In this document: piece after piece, positions 1-11,935 of the stretch | How positions within the stretch are numbered: the stretch's first letter is position 1 | Layout: the number at the start of each line of letters is the position of its first letter | Source of the DNA: Ichthyophis bannanicus | Taxonomy: Eukaryota > Chordata > Amphibia > Gymnophiona > Ichthyophiidae | Length of the DNA: 64,000 nucleotides | Reading direction: 5' to 3' | NCBI GenBank assembly: GCA_033557465.1 | Contig: CM066043.1 | Span: 82,986,662 to 83,050,661 of the forward strand | Notes under the pieces: model-generated | What the model saw: the letters and a program-made list of their open reading frames with translations, nothing else | Database searches by the model: none | What the model was told of the DNA's origin: nothing | Translations under genes and position numbers: made by a program

Positions 1-850
1 GAATATGCAGCGGCATGGCATTAGGAAATCTGAGCCCTCATTCCCCGTCGGTGTTAGTTGACAAGCTGTAAAATAAAGAGGATATGAGTGTACCTCCTCC
101 TCCATACCCTCCAGATGTTTGCAAATTACAGGTGCCTATTTGTGCCTGCAGCAGTTATAACTTTTAATGTGGCTCAGGACATCCAAGACATTTCTGAAAT
201 TGGATAAACACCCTTCTGAATAGTACTAACCAATATGGCCATGATCTCTTTGTGCTGTCCCCTAGCGTGAGGCTAGAGGACAGTACCCCGTGATCACAGC
301 CATTTTGAAAAGACTGATGACAGGGGAAGGAGCAGAGAGGATGTTCCTGCCCCATCTTCCCACTAGACCACCAGGATGTTTAAAAGTACGGACTCAGTTG
401 GCTGGCCAGCTGGGATTTATCTTGTAACAAGGAGGTGGGAGAGGGAGTGAGGGGGCTACCGACTGGCTAGCCAGGACTCATAGTGAATCGGAGGGAGGGG
501 GGGTGTCACAGACAGACTAGCTGGGATGATAGTTTGGCCAGAGGGTGCAACGATCCCTCCAGACAGTTCCAGATAGGGATCCGTTCTGCGGGGGGAGGGG
601 GGGGGGGACAGAACACCGTTTATTCATATTAACACCATGGCATTGACAATACTGTTGAAGGGGGGGCCTGATCATTGCTTTGGAGGCCTGATCGGGGTGC
701 TAAAGCTGCATTATCCCCATGGTAGCAGCTAACACCATTTAGTAGACATACCCCTATAATAGGCCACATGGGAGAATATTCATATAACACAGATACGATA
801 CAAAGTCAGAAACATCTTAATAAGCAGAAGAGTGGACAAGTACAGTTGGG
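1..850. other. No recognised gene; G-rich intergenic sequence
   Basis: No reading frame here has recognisable motifs. Visible structure is limited to purine-rich stretches and short G runs near 500, 591-613 and 660-667. The stretch ends where the decayed L2-like LINE begins. Confidence 0.5.
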
Positions 851-2750
851 ACATTATAAAAAGACAAGATGGGCATTGAGATAAATAAAAGTGTGACACT
901 AGGTTTAGGGTGGCACTGTTCTCAGTTATAGGATATGCAGCAAGCTAGCCCTGATGCAGTGTGAATAATTGGATAGTCAGTCTCCACAGCCAATAAAGGC
1001 TTGGGAGAAGAGTCGGGCTTTCACCTCCTTCCTCAAGTAGATGTAGTCTCCCTGGAATCGAGTTCCATAGTGCAGAAGCTACTCCGAGAAGACTCGCTAG
1101 TAGTTGTCACATCATGTGATTTACTTTGAGGATACAGAGTTAGGGGATGCTTCTTGAGAGGATCTTAGAAGCCTAAAAAAAGCGTGTAGAGAGCGAACTT
1201 ATTCTTTAGGTACACTGACCCATTTCACCTGAGGACCTTGAAAATCAGAAAGATTTTTAAATTTCATCCAATAGGCTACTGCTAGCCAGTGAAGTTTTTG
1301 CAGGAAAGGTGTGATGTAGTCAGTTGCTTTTAAACCTCTATCATTTGTGCTGCCGCATTCTGAATTAATTGGAACTGGTAAAGATTCTTTGTAGTTTAAC
1401 CAATATATAGGGCATTACAGTAGTCTAGCTATGTTACCATGGCATGGACCACTGTGATCACTCTTCTTCTTGATGTGTGGAGAGAGATTTTGTAGATGCT
1501 GCAGGTGATAGCTTCTATTTTTAAAGGTTGCCTGAATTTGAAGGTCAAAGTGAGTGATGAATACAGCACTATCCCAAGATTCCTGATCTGTGATTTTAGG
1601 AGGAATTCATAGTTCCCAAACTTGATTTTGATCAGGTATCTGTTTGCGTGTTTTAGTCGCCCACAGAACATCTTTTTTTTCACTTGGGTACATGCAAAAT
1701 GTCTTTTTGCCCACTCCTGAACTTCTGTTAGCCAGTGAATTTTCTCAAAGCTGTAGGTAAATCTGGTTCAGTGGATATAAGTTGCTGTACATCATCAGGG
1801 TAGATAAAGAATTGTGTGTCCAACCGAAACAGCTGAGCCTGAAGTTTGAGGTAGATATTACATAAGTGCATCCCTGTAGTACCCCACAGTTCAGCGACCA
1901 AGATGACAATAAAGTGTTGCTGAATAGAATTGATGGTTGTCTGTCTGATAGATAGGATTTGAACTACACAAATATTGTGCCACTGATACCTGTTTCCGTC
2001 AGCTGTTCGAGCATGATATTGTGATCCACAGTGTTAAAGGTTACTGAGAAATCCAGCAGCACTAGTATCAAGGAAGATACCCTATTACAGTTTCTGTGCA
2101 GATCGTCAAGCTGAGAGATAAGAACTGTATCTGTTCCATATCCAGGTCTGAAGACAGATTGACATGGGTCTAGTTAGTTTTTCTGTTAGTGAATTAGAGT
2201 GAAATACAGGCTGCATTTAGCCAGAAAACAGATTTTCTAGATACCGACTGGTATTTTTCCAGCTCGTCCTGGTTAAAGGAGCTCTTTTTTCATTAGGAGG
2301 TAAACCACAGCCCTTTTTAGAGGGAGGAGTGGTCTAGTGGTTGGGGCAAGTTACCTCAGGCCAGAGGGCCAGGGGTTCGAATCCCACTAGAGGGCAGCAA
2401 CTTTGGGCTGGAAGGACTGGGGTTTCTAGTCCCACAGGTGCTCCTTGTGGCCTTGGGCAAGCCACATAACCCTCCATTGCCTCTGGTACAAAAACAGATT
2501 GTGAGCCCTTCAGGGACAAGGGAAAAAAGTGGTATATAAGCCTAGTTAAATAAATAAATAGTGCTTTTGGCAGTGGCCCCTTCAATGAGGCGTCTGCTTA
2601 CCAGCTGTACTATCTTTGTTAGGCAAGGATCAAGGGGACAGGATGTCAGCAATGACCCTTTCAAGATTTGAAAGTCTTCTCCGTTATCTGGTTGAAATGA
2701 ATTATTTTCTGTTTGTTGTGAGGTAGTAGTCTTCTTCACCACTAGAAGTG
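851..2750 (-). mobile_element. L2-like LINE, decayed, RT region (copy A)
   Basis: Read on the minus strand, broken frames give reverse transcriptase pieces in the right order: a motif like LLDP-PTK near 2,640, an AVV-LLKK-like segment near 2,310, CGVLQGC near 1,890 (consensus GVPQGS), YPDDVQ near 1,790 (consensus YADD), and LDYCNALY followed by LQKLHWLAV near 1,300-1,420. The last block is typical of the L2 C-terminal domain. Many stops and frameshifts make it a dead copy. A tRNA-derived SINE at 2,331-2,562 interrupts it. The clade is assigned from motif style only. Confidence 0.7.
2331..2562 (+). mobile_element. tRNA-derived SINE with L2-type tail (copy 1)
   Basis: The head starts GGAGGAGTGGTCTAGTGG (box A-like) and holds GGGTTCGAATCCCACTAG (box B-like), as in a tRNA-derived Pol III promoter. 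A conserved body follows (CCTTGTGGCCTTGGGCAAG). It ends in GTATATAAGCC and an (AAAT)n tail. Further copies lie at 16,807 and 51,853. It sits inside the L2-like copy A. Confidence 0.85.
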
Positions 2751-2764
2751 ACTTATTTTATTTT

Positions 2765-3640
2765 TCTGGGTTTTTTTTATACCACTTTATTTGGGAAGCA
2801 AAGAGGTTTACATATAACAAGATAACAAACTATGTTACATGGAACAATAAGTAAAGAAAAAACAGGATAACTACTGTATATCTAACAAATTATGATAAAT
2901 AAGAAACAACATTGTGAACATGTATGCTTTGTCTGAGGATTTGGTTTAACCAAGGAGAAGTAAACATGTTAGCAGGTGTGGTTGCTTAGAGACACAGGTA
3001 GTTGCTTGGAGTCATGGGCAGCAGGGACAAGGTTAGTCCTAGATTGGGGGGGGGGGGGTAGAGAGAGGAGAGTGGGAGGTATGGGGAGCAGGAGGGAGAA
3101 TTGGCTGGGGGGGTTCATAGGGACTTTGGTGTTATGAAGTGCCCATAGCTAGTCTTTAAAGTGTTCTTTGAATAAGAGTGTCTTGAGTTCCTTCCGGAAA
3201 GGCGTCATGTATTTCTCCAAGGTTATCTGAGAGGGCATTCCAGAGGTCAGGTGCGTACATGGAAAAGACTATGCTGCATTTTGCTTGGTTTGCTCATGCT
3301 ATTTCCATTGGCAGAGTTAGTAAGCTTTGCCTGCATTTTCGCTTGTTTTTGGAGTTTCTTGATCTTTGGATTAGAGATTTAAGGTAAGATGATGATTGCT
3401 CATGCATGACCTTGAAGCTATTCATTATCGATCTGTATTTAATTTGGCTGGCTAGGAGGAGCCAGTGTAAATTTTTTAGTATTGGTGTAATGTAGTCCTT
3501 CCTCATCATACCTGCTATGGTGAAGAATGCAGTGTGTTGAGCCATTTGTAGTTGATGCAGCACGTATTTAGGCAGGGCTTCGCAGATGCTCTTACTGAAG
3601 GCCAGGTGTGGAAAAATAAAGGGCTTGGAACATCAAGTGG
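2765..3640 (-). mobile_element. L2-like LINE 3' fragment (copy B)
   Basis: A minus-strand frame at 3,294-3,563 reads RKDYITPILKNLHWLLLAS then ...SFKVMHEQSSSYL, the block that closes many L2-type reverse transcriptases (consensus HITPVLKSLHWLP...FK...YL). The 3' end lies near 2,765, with an A/T-rich tail as read on the minus strand. A run of G bases at about 3,047-3,058 and purine-rich DNA interrupt it. It is non-functional. Confidence 0.65.
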
Positions 3641-3967
3641 AAGTCATGTGTTAGTAGACTTATGATAGGGAGGAGGGGGTACTCCCTTGGAGTGCACTAC
3701 AGAAAACAAGCTTTCTCTGCTTTTTCTTTGTGATATAATAACTGAAATATTCCTTGGCTTTCATCACAACTGAGTTAATCAGGATTGTAACAAGATAATG
3801 CATAAAAATTGACAGATATTTTACTCGCATGTGTAGAAAAATATGTCCATTTCCATGAGGAACACAGAGGAGTCGGACTTTACAAAACATCCAGTTAAGC
3901 CTTTGAGTATTAAATGATGAAAATGGCCCATTCTCATCAAAAATTTCTGACAGTGAGCTTTAAATAA
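3641..3967. other. Unassigned spacer
   Basis: Short open frames only; none shows a family motif. It lies between an L2 fragment and a dispersed repeat. Confidence 0.4.
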
Positions 3968-4113
3968 AAAAACATAACATAAGAAATGCCATACTGGGTC
4001 AGACCAAAGGTCCATCGAGCTCAGTATCCTCTTTCTAACAGTGGCCAATCCACGTCACAAGTACTTGCCAGAGTTCCAAGGATGTCTATTGAAATATGTA
4101 TGAAGCTCAAATG
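3968..4113 (+). repeat. Dispersed repeat R1, copy 1
   Basis: The segment around ACCAAAGGTCCATCGAGCTC is repeated almost unchanged at 7,515-7,658, including the downstream ATGTCTATTGAAATATG. It resembles LINE 3'-end or SINE sequence common in reptiles and amphibians, but the family is not certain. Confidence 0.7.
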
Positions 4114-4329
4114 AAACAATTTGCAGTCACAGGAAGAGCATTCTGGCAGATCTCAGCCTGCCCCTCCATTAATGGATCAGTGCCAAGAAAAGGACAGATG
4201 TCCCTCTTCCTAACAGTGGAAACAGGAAGACTGGTGGATACATGCCAGTAAGTAAGCTCTGTCGTGGGTAAATTAATGTCTTGAAACTTCATAATCCAAG
4301 GGAGCATGGTTTTTACCAGAAACACATCA

Positions 4330-5400
4330 TGTCAAAAAAATTTGATCCATATTTTTGCTTTGCTGACCAAAACGTGTGCAGGGGTAGCCATGGAATATGG
4401 TATATTTGGATTTCTGTAAAGCTTCTGGCAGCATCTCACAGCAGAAATGACTGAGGGAAAGATAGGATGTTCATTCCAAGGAAACATCAATCCTGGAGAC
4501 TGAGTGGTATAGGAATTTGTGGAATTGTGTTGAACTGGTTCATCTGTTTCTTGAAGAATCGTAACTACAGAGTTAAAAGGCAAGAGGATCAAGAAAATAA
4601 TAATTAACCCTAGCCAATTTAACCAGGCACTTACAAGGAAAACAAAAAGAAAAAGACCATCCAGCTGAAGCAAAAATTATTTCTTCCTGTTCTGTGTAGC
4701 CCTAGACACATCAGGAAAAATTCTAATGACAGACCCCATAAACTCTTTCACAGGTGACCGAAAATATATTCTTAATAACCAGAGTGACCAACAAAGTGGC
4801 CACCAATTTGGAATCAGATCCAGGCTGTCAATGGATAGGAGCCAGGGGTGAAACCAAACTCTGGCCCGAACCCTCAGCCATCTTAACCTTAGCTGAAGGC
4901 AAATAGTAGGCTCGAGAAATAGGCGGAATGGACTCCACTGGAATTTTTAATACAGTAATCATAAACTTCTTAAAGTTTCAGAAGTGAAGTAGACGGAACT
5001 TTAGGAAAGTTCAAAATGCTTAGGTTTCTATTTCTAGAAATATTTTCCAGGACCTCGGTCTTCCACTAAAGATTATCTGAGTCCTGCATAATAGCAGTAA
5101 AGGAGTCCTGGAAATGATCCAACCTCTTTTCCAATGAAGCAACCTTCACTGGTAGTTTCCCCCAAAAGAGATTCATGAACCTCAATTTTCTGACTAAAGT
5201 TAGCAAGCTGATCAGCAATAGCCTGTAACTGTCCTGATAGAGATTGCTCAAGTTTAAACAAAGCTTCCCACATTGTCTCAAAGAAAAAAACTTCAGGTCT
5301 CACCAAAGTCACCCAAGTCTCAGGGACTGAAACAAGAAGGTCCGATGAAACTGGCTGCACAGTTAATGGAGTCAACAAATGCTGCTCTCTTCACCGCGGT
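4330..5400 (-). pseudogene. L1-like LINE ORF1 remnant
   Basis: Minus-strand frames give a coiled-coil region (FKLEQSLSGQLQAIADQLAN, then a stretch like EVGSF-DSFTAIMQDSDNL), then a piece like ENISRNRNLSILNFPK, then FMGSVIRIFPDVSRATQNRK near 4,690-4,740. Order and content match an L1/Tx1-type ORF1 protein: coiled coil, RRM-like centre, C-terminal nucleic-acid-binding domain. ORF1p normally forms a trimeric RNA chaperone for the LINE transcript. The pieces fall in different frames with stops between, so the gene is dead. No matching ORF2 was found adjacent. Confidence 0.6.
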
Positions 5401-5930
5401 TCCAGCTAATCCTCCTTAGCTTCCACCTCTCCAGCAGCGCCAACACCAACCTCTGCCTCCCGGGATTCACTTCCGGAGCAAGGAGGGCTGACCATCCAGT
5501 GAGGGCGAACCCGAAGCTCCAGCCACTAGACCACCACCATTTTTCTTGATCCCTAATAGTTGGCTACCTTTATTTCCTCCAGACTTGCAACTACTCAGCA
5601 CGATATTACTGAGCCTCCCTAAGTTGAGCCCTATAGTGTAGTAAGGTGAGTTGTTCGGTGGGATAGGTAACTCCTTAGTTCGCTTGTGCATTCCCTTTGT
5701 TTCTTTTTGAGATGTTTCCTTGGTATTGTGACTCCCTCTCCCTGGAAATATATTATTGGGGACTGGTGGGGGCAAACTGTTGTATTTAATTACCTAATTT
5801 TCTACAGTGTGAGTACCGATTTCCTTTCGTTACAATTTTTGTTTGCTTCCTTACTTAGCAGGATTTGATTCTTGTATATTGTTGGAAATTGAAGAAAAAA
5901 AAAAGGCAAGAGGAGATTTCAGCTACTTGG
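5401..5930. other. Possible 5' region of the L1-like element, otherwise unassigned
   Basis: A GC-richer stretch immediately upstream (minus-strand sense) of the ORF1 remnant, which could be its leader. It ends in an A-rich run near 5,892-5,902. No coding motif is visible. Confidence 0.3.
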
Positions 5931-6837
5931 TCTTCAAAATGTGGGTCCCTCAAGGTTCCCCACTTTTGCAAAACTGAAAGTGGTCAAGGCCATGTGACCG
6001 GATAGGATACTTCCCAAGATACTGAAGGAGCTCAGAGAGGTTCTGGCAGGGCTTTTAAAGAATGTTTTTAATAAATCCTTGGAAACGGGAGAGGTTCCGT
6101 GGAACTGGTGAAGGGCTAATGTGGTACCTCTTCACAAAAGTGGTAATAGGGAAGAGGTGATACACTAGATGATGGAAGGGCAGACTCGATAGGCCATGTG
6201 GTCTTTTTCTGCTGTCATGTTTCTATCTTTCTATGCGATAGACCAGCGGGAAAAGTAACGGAGGAACTCTTGAAAGAAATAATAGTGGACTTTCTGGAAA
6301 CCAATGGATTACATGATCCGAGGTCACAAGGTTTTTTTATCAGGGGAAGATCATGCCAAATTTGATTGAGTTCTTTGACTGGGTGACTAGAGAACTAGAT
6401 CAAGGGCATGTAATAGATGCAATACAGTATACCTAGATTTAAGAAAAGCCTTTGATACTGTTTCTCATAGGAGGCTTATCATAAAACTGAGCAGCATGGG
6501 GATAGGTCCCAAGGTGGTGGTAAATGGAACTCACTTGGGAGGTGGTGGCAAAAAGAACTCCTCAGAAGAAAGAAAGATGCATATTAGCGTGCCTCAGGGA
6601 TCGGTCCTGTTTAATGTATTCGTGAGTGATATTGCAAAGGAACTGACTAGAAAGGTCTGTCTTTTTGAAGGTGACATGACAATTTGCAACAGAGTGGACA
6701 CACCTGAAGGGGTGGGCAACATGAGGAACGATCTAAAAATGCTGGAGGAGTGGTCTAATGCTTGGCAGTTAGAATTTAATGCGAAGTGCTAGAGTCATGC
6801 ACTTGGGAAGCAGACATCCATAGGAATCGTATAAATG

Positions 6838-6856
6838 AGAGAGAGAGAGAGAGAGA
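6838..6856 (+). repeat. (GA)n microsatellite
   Basis: A perfect GA dinucleotide run inside the CR1-like LINE. Confidence 0.95.
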
Positions 6857-7514
6857 TTAGTGTGCATGGACCAGGAGAGGGACCTCCGAGTGCTAGTGTC
6901 TGAGGATTTCAAAGTGACAAAACAATGCGACAAGACAGTAACCACAGCTAGAAGGATGGTGGGCTGCATACAGGGAGGAATAACCAGCAGAAAGAAGGCA
7001 GCATTAATGCCCCTGTACAAGTCATTTGTGAGGCCTCATTTGGAGTATCGTGTTCAGTTTTGGAGACCATATCACAAAGGATTTAAAAAGACTTTAAGCA
7101 GTTCAAAGGGCGGCAACCAAAATGATTTGGAGCCTACACAAGAAGATGTATGAGAAGAGACTTGAAGACCTAAATATGTATATCCTAGAAGAGAGCAGGG
7201 ACAGGGGAGATATGATACAGACTTTTAAATACTTAAAGGGTATAAATAAGCAAACAAATCTTTTTCAAAGAAGAGGAAGCTGTAAAACTAGAGGGCATAC
7301 GATGAAGCTGCAAGGCAGTAAACTTAAAAGCAACATCAGGAAATACTTTTTCACTGAAATGTGGTGGATGCTCGGAATGCCCTCCCGATGGAGGTGGTGG
7401 GGCAAATACAGTTCGGAATTCAAGATGGCATGGGACAGACACAGGGGAGATTCATTTATAGCACGAGGATGAAATCAAAGCAAACTTAGATATATTTTTA
7501 TAGTCAGTAGAGGG

Positions 7515-7658
7515 GACATAACATAATAAATGACATACAGGGTAAGACCAAAGGTCCATCGAGCTCAGTATCCTCTTTCTAACAGTGGCTAATCCATGTC
7601 ACAAGTACTTGCTAGAGTTCCAAGGATGTCTATTGAAATATGTATGAAGCTCAAATTC
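7515..7658 (+). repeat. Dispersed repeat R1, copy 2
   Basis: Matches 3,968-4,113 across its whole length with scattered substitutions. It lies between CR1 coding remnants and the CR1 3' end, suggesting a nested insertion or a shared LINE 3' region. Confidence 0.7.
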
Positions 7659-7829
7659 ACAGAGTGGCAGGTACAACCCTAAATACAGGCTTAGAGAGGA
7701 TGACTTGCACAGAGTTGCAGTTATGACCACTCTAGTCACCTTACTGGGCAGACTAGATGGACCATACTGGTCTTTATCTGCTGTCATATACTATATTAGC
7801 TTTCCCCTATTTTATTTAACTATACTTGA

Positions 7830-8850
7830 GTTTTTTTGGGAATAATGTTAAAAGGTTTAGGTTGTTTATATTTTAATCGATGCTAATGGAGTACAAACTT
7901 CCATCTCAATCTTCTTTGGATGAGACTTACAGATTAATTATTAAATCTTTTAATACAAGTGCAGATTGAATGAATTATACCAGTTAAAACTTAATATTGA
8001 AAAACTGCTCTACCTTGGGAAGATAATGCCAACAGATCACATACTGATAAAATCTTCCTTTCATAGTGTAGGTGTCATCAACTCTCACCTTGAAACAGAA
8101 CTTCAATTGAATCGTGCCAAAAAATATGTTTTGTTATCTGCGCAAATTCTGACAAATTAGAGATGTGTTCTCCTTGACTGACCTACATAGGTGATGATTT
8201 TGTCATGCCTGTTCTATTGCAATAGTCCATATATCTAGATTTGCCAAAGAAATCATTGGCTAGAGTTCAACTTATGCAAGACATAGAGGCCAAGATTTTG
8301 TTTCAAGCTTCAAGATATAATCATGCAACACCATTGATATAGTCACTTCACTGGCTTCCAGTTAATACAAGAATAGACTTTAAATTGTTATATTTGACCT
8401 TTAATAGTCTTTATGGTTTTCTCTCAAGTATATTGTTTCATATGTGCATATAACTCTGACCTTTACTTCTTTTTGTTCCTTACATAACAATAAGTTAAAA
8501 CTTCCTGCTGCTTCTACTCTTAAGTTAGTTGGAACGACTAAAAGGCTGTTTGAATTGGTGGCCTCTGTTTATGGAATAGTCTCTTCAGAATTATATATTG
8601 AACAGTCTTATTTGAGATTTAGTAAATCTCTAAAAATATTGCTATTTGCAAAATATTTTAATGTTACTGACTGTTTAACTGCTTAATATAGACTGATTTG
8701 TTTGAAATTAAATTATTATATAGTTTCTTTGTATTCATGCTATGCTGATCTGTATTTTATTTATACTGTAATCTTCTTTATTGTCATTTTAGTTAAATTT
8801 TGTATTTTAGATATTTAGGTGCATTTTGCTAAGGCACAGAGCCTGATGTA
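7830..8850 (+). mobile_element. L2-like LINE 3' part (copy C)
   Basis: Plus-strand fragments across frames show a YCNS.Y-like motif (8,220), HATPLI.SLHWLPVNTRIDFKL (8,325-8,390) and GLCLWNSLF (8,560), the order seen at the end of L2-type reverse transcriptases. The DNA is AT-rich and carries many stops. No tail or target duplication was resolved. Confidence 0.6.
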
Positions 8851-8939
8851 GAGGGTTCAGATATCAAGGAAATTGTGTGTATGCATGTTTGCACATGTGT
8901 AAGCGAGCCAATGCCACAGGTTCAGGCTTGCCTCACCGC

Positions 8940-9080
8940 AACTGGCTGTATCAATGGTGGAGCCACGCAGGGCAGGAAGTTTGGGTTGATCTTGCGGTTT
9001 GAAGTTTTGCGAGACTTGAAACTGGGAGATCAGCCTGAACTTCCTGGCCCATGGCGGCTCCACCATTCATAGAGCCGACT
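8940..9080. repeat. Imperfect fold-back repeat
   Basis: About 65-bp arms pair: ATGGTGGAGCCACGCAGG near 8,955 against CCATGGCGGCTCCACCAT near 9,050, with matching GAAGTT and GATC blocks inside. It resembles a small fold-back element or MITE. No transposase is attached. Confidence 0.65.
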
Positions 9081-9109
9081 GCAGTGTTAGAAGCCTGAAC
9101 TATGGTATT

Positions 9110-9760
9110 TTTTTGAGGTGCTGCAGCCAGGGACAAGAATGGGTGACTGAAAGGAGGGGACTAGATGAAGGGGGGATATGAGAGAGAGAGAGAGAGAGAG
9201 AGAAAAACCTGGGAGTTGGGGTTATGAGAAAAAAATCACTCTGTGAAGCCTGGGGAGGGGGGGGGGGACCTTATAAGAGAGAAAGAGAGAGACAACACAG
9301 ACTGGGTGAAGGCTGGTGAGGTCATGAGAGAGAAGCAAAGAAAACTGGGAGAAAGATGGCGAGGTGGAGTTATGAGAGACAGACTGACTCGGGAAAGCTG
9401 ATGGGGAGGGTTGTGTGTATGAGAGAGAGAAAGAGGCTGGGAGGGGGGACATGAGAGAGGGCACACACACACACACATGCAGCCCCTCCCACCTTCCCCA
9501 TGACACACATGCAGTCTGACACTCCCCATGACACACACGCACACAAGTATGCATCCTCTGACATTCCCCATGAACCTCCTGACACTCCCAATGACACATG
9601 CACCCCTTGTGTTACACACACATGCAGCCTCTGACATTCCTCCTCACAGGAACGCACATGCTGTACACCCCCAAACACTTGCTAGGAGACACACACATGA
9701 ATTCCCCTCGTGCCCAGTTCTGGAAATGGGGGAATGTGCCGTTGTGTCACAATGCTAGCG
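9110..9760. repeat. Low-complexity GA-rich then CA-rich tract
   Basis: (GA)n at about 9,180-9,204, a G run at about 9,255-9,267, repeated GAGAGAGA blocks to 9,460, then CACACA-rich pyrimidine DNA to about 9,700. Long open frames here are artefacts of the repeat. Confidence 0.85.
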
Positions 9761-9869
9761 TACCGTTTTTAACTTATTGCATTTTCTTATATCATAAGCC
9801 ACTTTGGGATTTCAGCACTGGTGGGTTAGAAAAACTTGGATTAAATTAAAGATTTTTCACAAGTATTAT

Positions 9870-10290
9870 TGCAGAGGGGATTGCAGAAAAATGTCATCTT
9901 ATTTGCAGATACGTTCTGCAAAAGAGTGGGCACTTCTGATGAAGTAAACAAAATGAGAGCAAGAAAGCTAGTGGAGTGATGCAGTAAACCGCCAGATGGT
10001 CAGTGCCGACATGTAGGAAAGTCTAGTCAGAGAGAATGACTATCCTAAAGTTATCCAGATAAAATTTGGACATATTCAGCAGCAGACTTATCCACTGAAT
10101 ATTCAGATAGAGTGCGGTCATGCATTTAGGGTTCAGAAGTCAAAGGAAGAAGCAGAAAAGCTACTGATGTGTACCAAACAGGAGAGAGATCGAGATGAAC
10201 ATATTCAATCTCAAAGTTGAAAAATAGTGTAGCAAGGCATTGACCAGATCCAGAGAAATGTTAAGGTGTAGCTGTTGGATTGCAATCTGA
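9870..10290 (+). mobile_element. CR1-like LINE remnant
   Basis: A plus-strand frame near 9,895 reads VILFADTFCKRVGTSDEVNKMR, a decayed form of the RT motif FADDTK. Similar spacing occurs in the CR1-like copy at 5,931. From about 9,975 to 10,110 it is mixed with another dispersed repeat. Confidence 0.5.
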
Positions 10291-11040
10291 AAGTGGGTTC
10301 GAGTGGAGCACTTTTGGGACTATTAGTGACACAGGTGTTCTTGTCTAGGACAATTGTTTTATCATCTGTTAGTTAATGGGTTGGTGCTGCCTAACACTGC
10401 ATGGATTTGAACATAGAACAGAACCTGTGTAAAGGTTTTAATGGGTTTCATCTTAAGAGTGGATTTTCTATGATTATCAATTCCGCAGAAAATCAATTAA
10501 ATTGAACCACAATGACTGGCTCCTATCCATATAGCACAGAGCCAACCTGATTCCTACAGATCATTAGACTGTGTTTGGACGGTCACTTGGCCCAATATGC
10601 TAGCAAGGTTAGAGCTACCAAATCCTCCGTGGGACTTATAATGAAATTTGAAGTTAGCCCTACCTAGTAGAAATGGTTTATGGCATGTTGCCTCCTGCCA
10701 TTCTTCACTTACTGCACTGGTCTGCAAAACTAGTGTTTCATTTGGCAAGTTAAATTTCAAGTTGTTTTTATGGTTCTCGGTTCATAATGTTCACTGTACG
10801 AGAACAGGCACCCCAAGCTAAGAAGATAAAAACATGTTGGACAGAAAAGAACTTTCCACCAAAAAATAAACAAACTTCTTCATTCCTAAGGTGAAATCAC
10901 ATTCTGCTTTATTAGAGATTTGGTAACTGATAGCTATGATCTACTTTTAAACCAAGCATACTGGAATAAATAGTTGGAATTGTCCATTTTATCAACTGTT
11001 TTTTGCATATAAAAACTTTGTGAAATTCTTCAAGATCTTT
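10291..11040. other. No recognised feature
   Basis: AT-rich sequence with only short frames. The 68-codon minus-strand frame at 10,554-10,760 shows no family motif. Confidence 0.4.
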
Positions 11041-11140
11041 CCAATTCCATTATCATAATACTGGCAGTTACAACCCTAAAGACCTTGCTGTATAGACAAG
11101 ATGGGCCATGCTGATCTTTACCTGCTATCATTTACTGCTA
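11041..11140 (+). mobile_element. CR1-like LINE 3' end fragment
   Basis: The motif GACAAGATGGGCCATGCTGA followed by TCTTTACCTGCTATCATTTA is a degraded copy of the CR1-type 3' end seen at about 7,750 and 43,490. Confidence 0.6.
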
Positions 11141-11297
11141 TTATGAAAAACATTTTAATTTAGGTTGCATAGCTAAATTTCTCTTCAGGCAATCATCCTG
11201 CTCTTATCAGACGGTCATCCTATTTTAGATAGACAGATGATTAGAATCATAAAGGGTATTTACGAAGACTTAGCACAAAGATTGTCCTTTAAACAGT

Positions 11298-11515
11298 GTG
11301 GTATGACAGTAGCTTAGTGGTTAGAGCAGTAGCCTGGTGACCAAGAGACCAGGGTTCAGTTCTCACTGGTCCTCCTTGTGGCCTTGGGCAAGTCACTTAA
11401 CCCTCCATTGCCTTGGAAGAACGGACTGGCAATCTACTTCCGGTGACACCTTGCCAAGAAAACCCAAGGGCTGCAGGAGTCCGCACTGATTCAATGGCAC
11501 ACATTGCATTGCATT
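11298..11515 (+). mobile_element. tRNA-derived SINE with RTE/BovB-type tail
   Basis: The head has a box A-like TAGCTTAGTGGTTAGAGCAG and a box B-like GGGTTCAGTTCTCACTGG. The body shares CCTTGTGGCCTTGGGCAAG with the other SINEs. The 3' half (GACTGGCAATCTACTTCCGG, then CTTGCCAAGAAAACCC) resembles the 3' ends of RTE/BovB-mobilised SINEs. The tail differs from the L2-type tail of the SINEs at 2,331, 16,807 and 51,853, so it probably used a different LINE. Confidence 0.75.
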
Positions 11516-11935
11516 TCCATATGGGCTGATATTGAAAAATGTTCATCTGATTAGCAGATAAATCCCAATAAGGCTATTATTTAGCGGCATTATCTGGATA
11601 GTGCAGCAGTTATTAGAAGAAATATTCAGTAGTACTTTCAGGATTGTGCCAGGGCAGTCCATGGGTGCAGTTGACACATATTCAGATATAGGCCGATTCA
11701 GCATCACTATCCAAATAAGTATCTGCATAACTTAGGACAGATAAAAAAAACATCTTGAGTGTATGCGGATTGACTATCCAGATAGCGGCTGATACTGCAC
11801 AAAATCTGGATATTAGCAGCTTCTGCAATCCAGGTACTGCTGCTGAATATCTGGACTCGTTTTACCCACGATGTCTGGCATTTAAAGACCGCTGACCGCT
11901 GCAGGCTCTATTATCAGGCTGATACTATCATGTAA
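11516..11935. repeat. Dispersed fold-back-like repeat with AATATCTGGA motifs
   Basis: Repeated short motifs on both strands (TATCTGGATA, TATCCAGATA, GCTGAATAT) resemble those at about 10,060-10,110. No coding capacity. Probably a MITE-like family; boundaries are approximate. Confidence 0.4.

Larger units (their letters stand above)
5931..7800 (+). mobile_element. CR1-like LINE, decayed (copy A)
   Basis: Plus-strand frames read in order: ...LPKILKELREVLAG..., FNKSLETGEVPWNW near 6,100, VPQGSVLFNVFVSDIAKEL at about 6,590-6,650, WSNAWQLEFNAKC near 6,780, RDLRVLVSEDFKVTKQCD at 6,880, ALMPLYKSFVRPHLEYRVQF at 7,000 and EKRLEDLNMYILEESRDRGD at 7,150. This is the CR1-clade order from RT palm to the C-terminal domain. 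The catalytic YADD block is mutated and frames shift repeatedly. It ends in the CR1-style 3' sequence GGGCAGACTAGATGGACCAT (7,750). A second short 3'-end piece of the same kind is embedded at about 6,165-6,238. Confidence 0.8.
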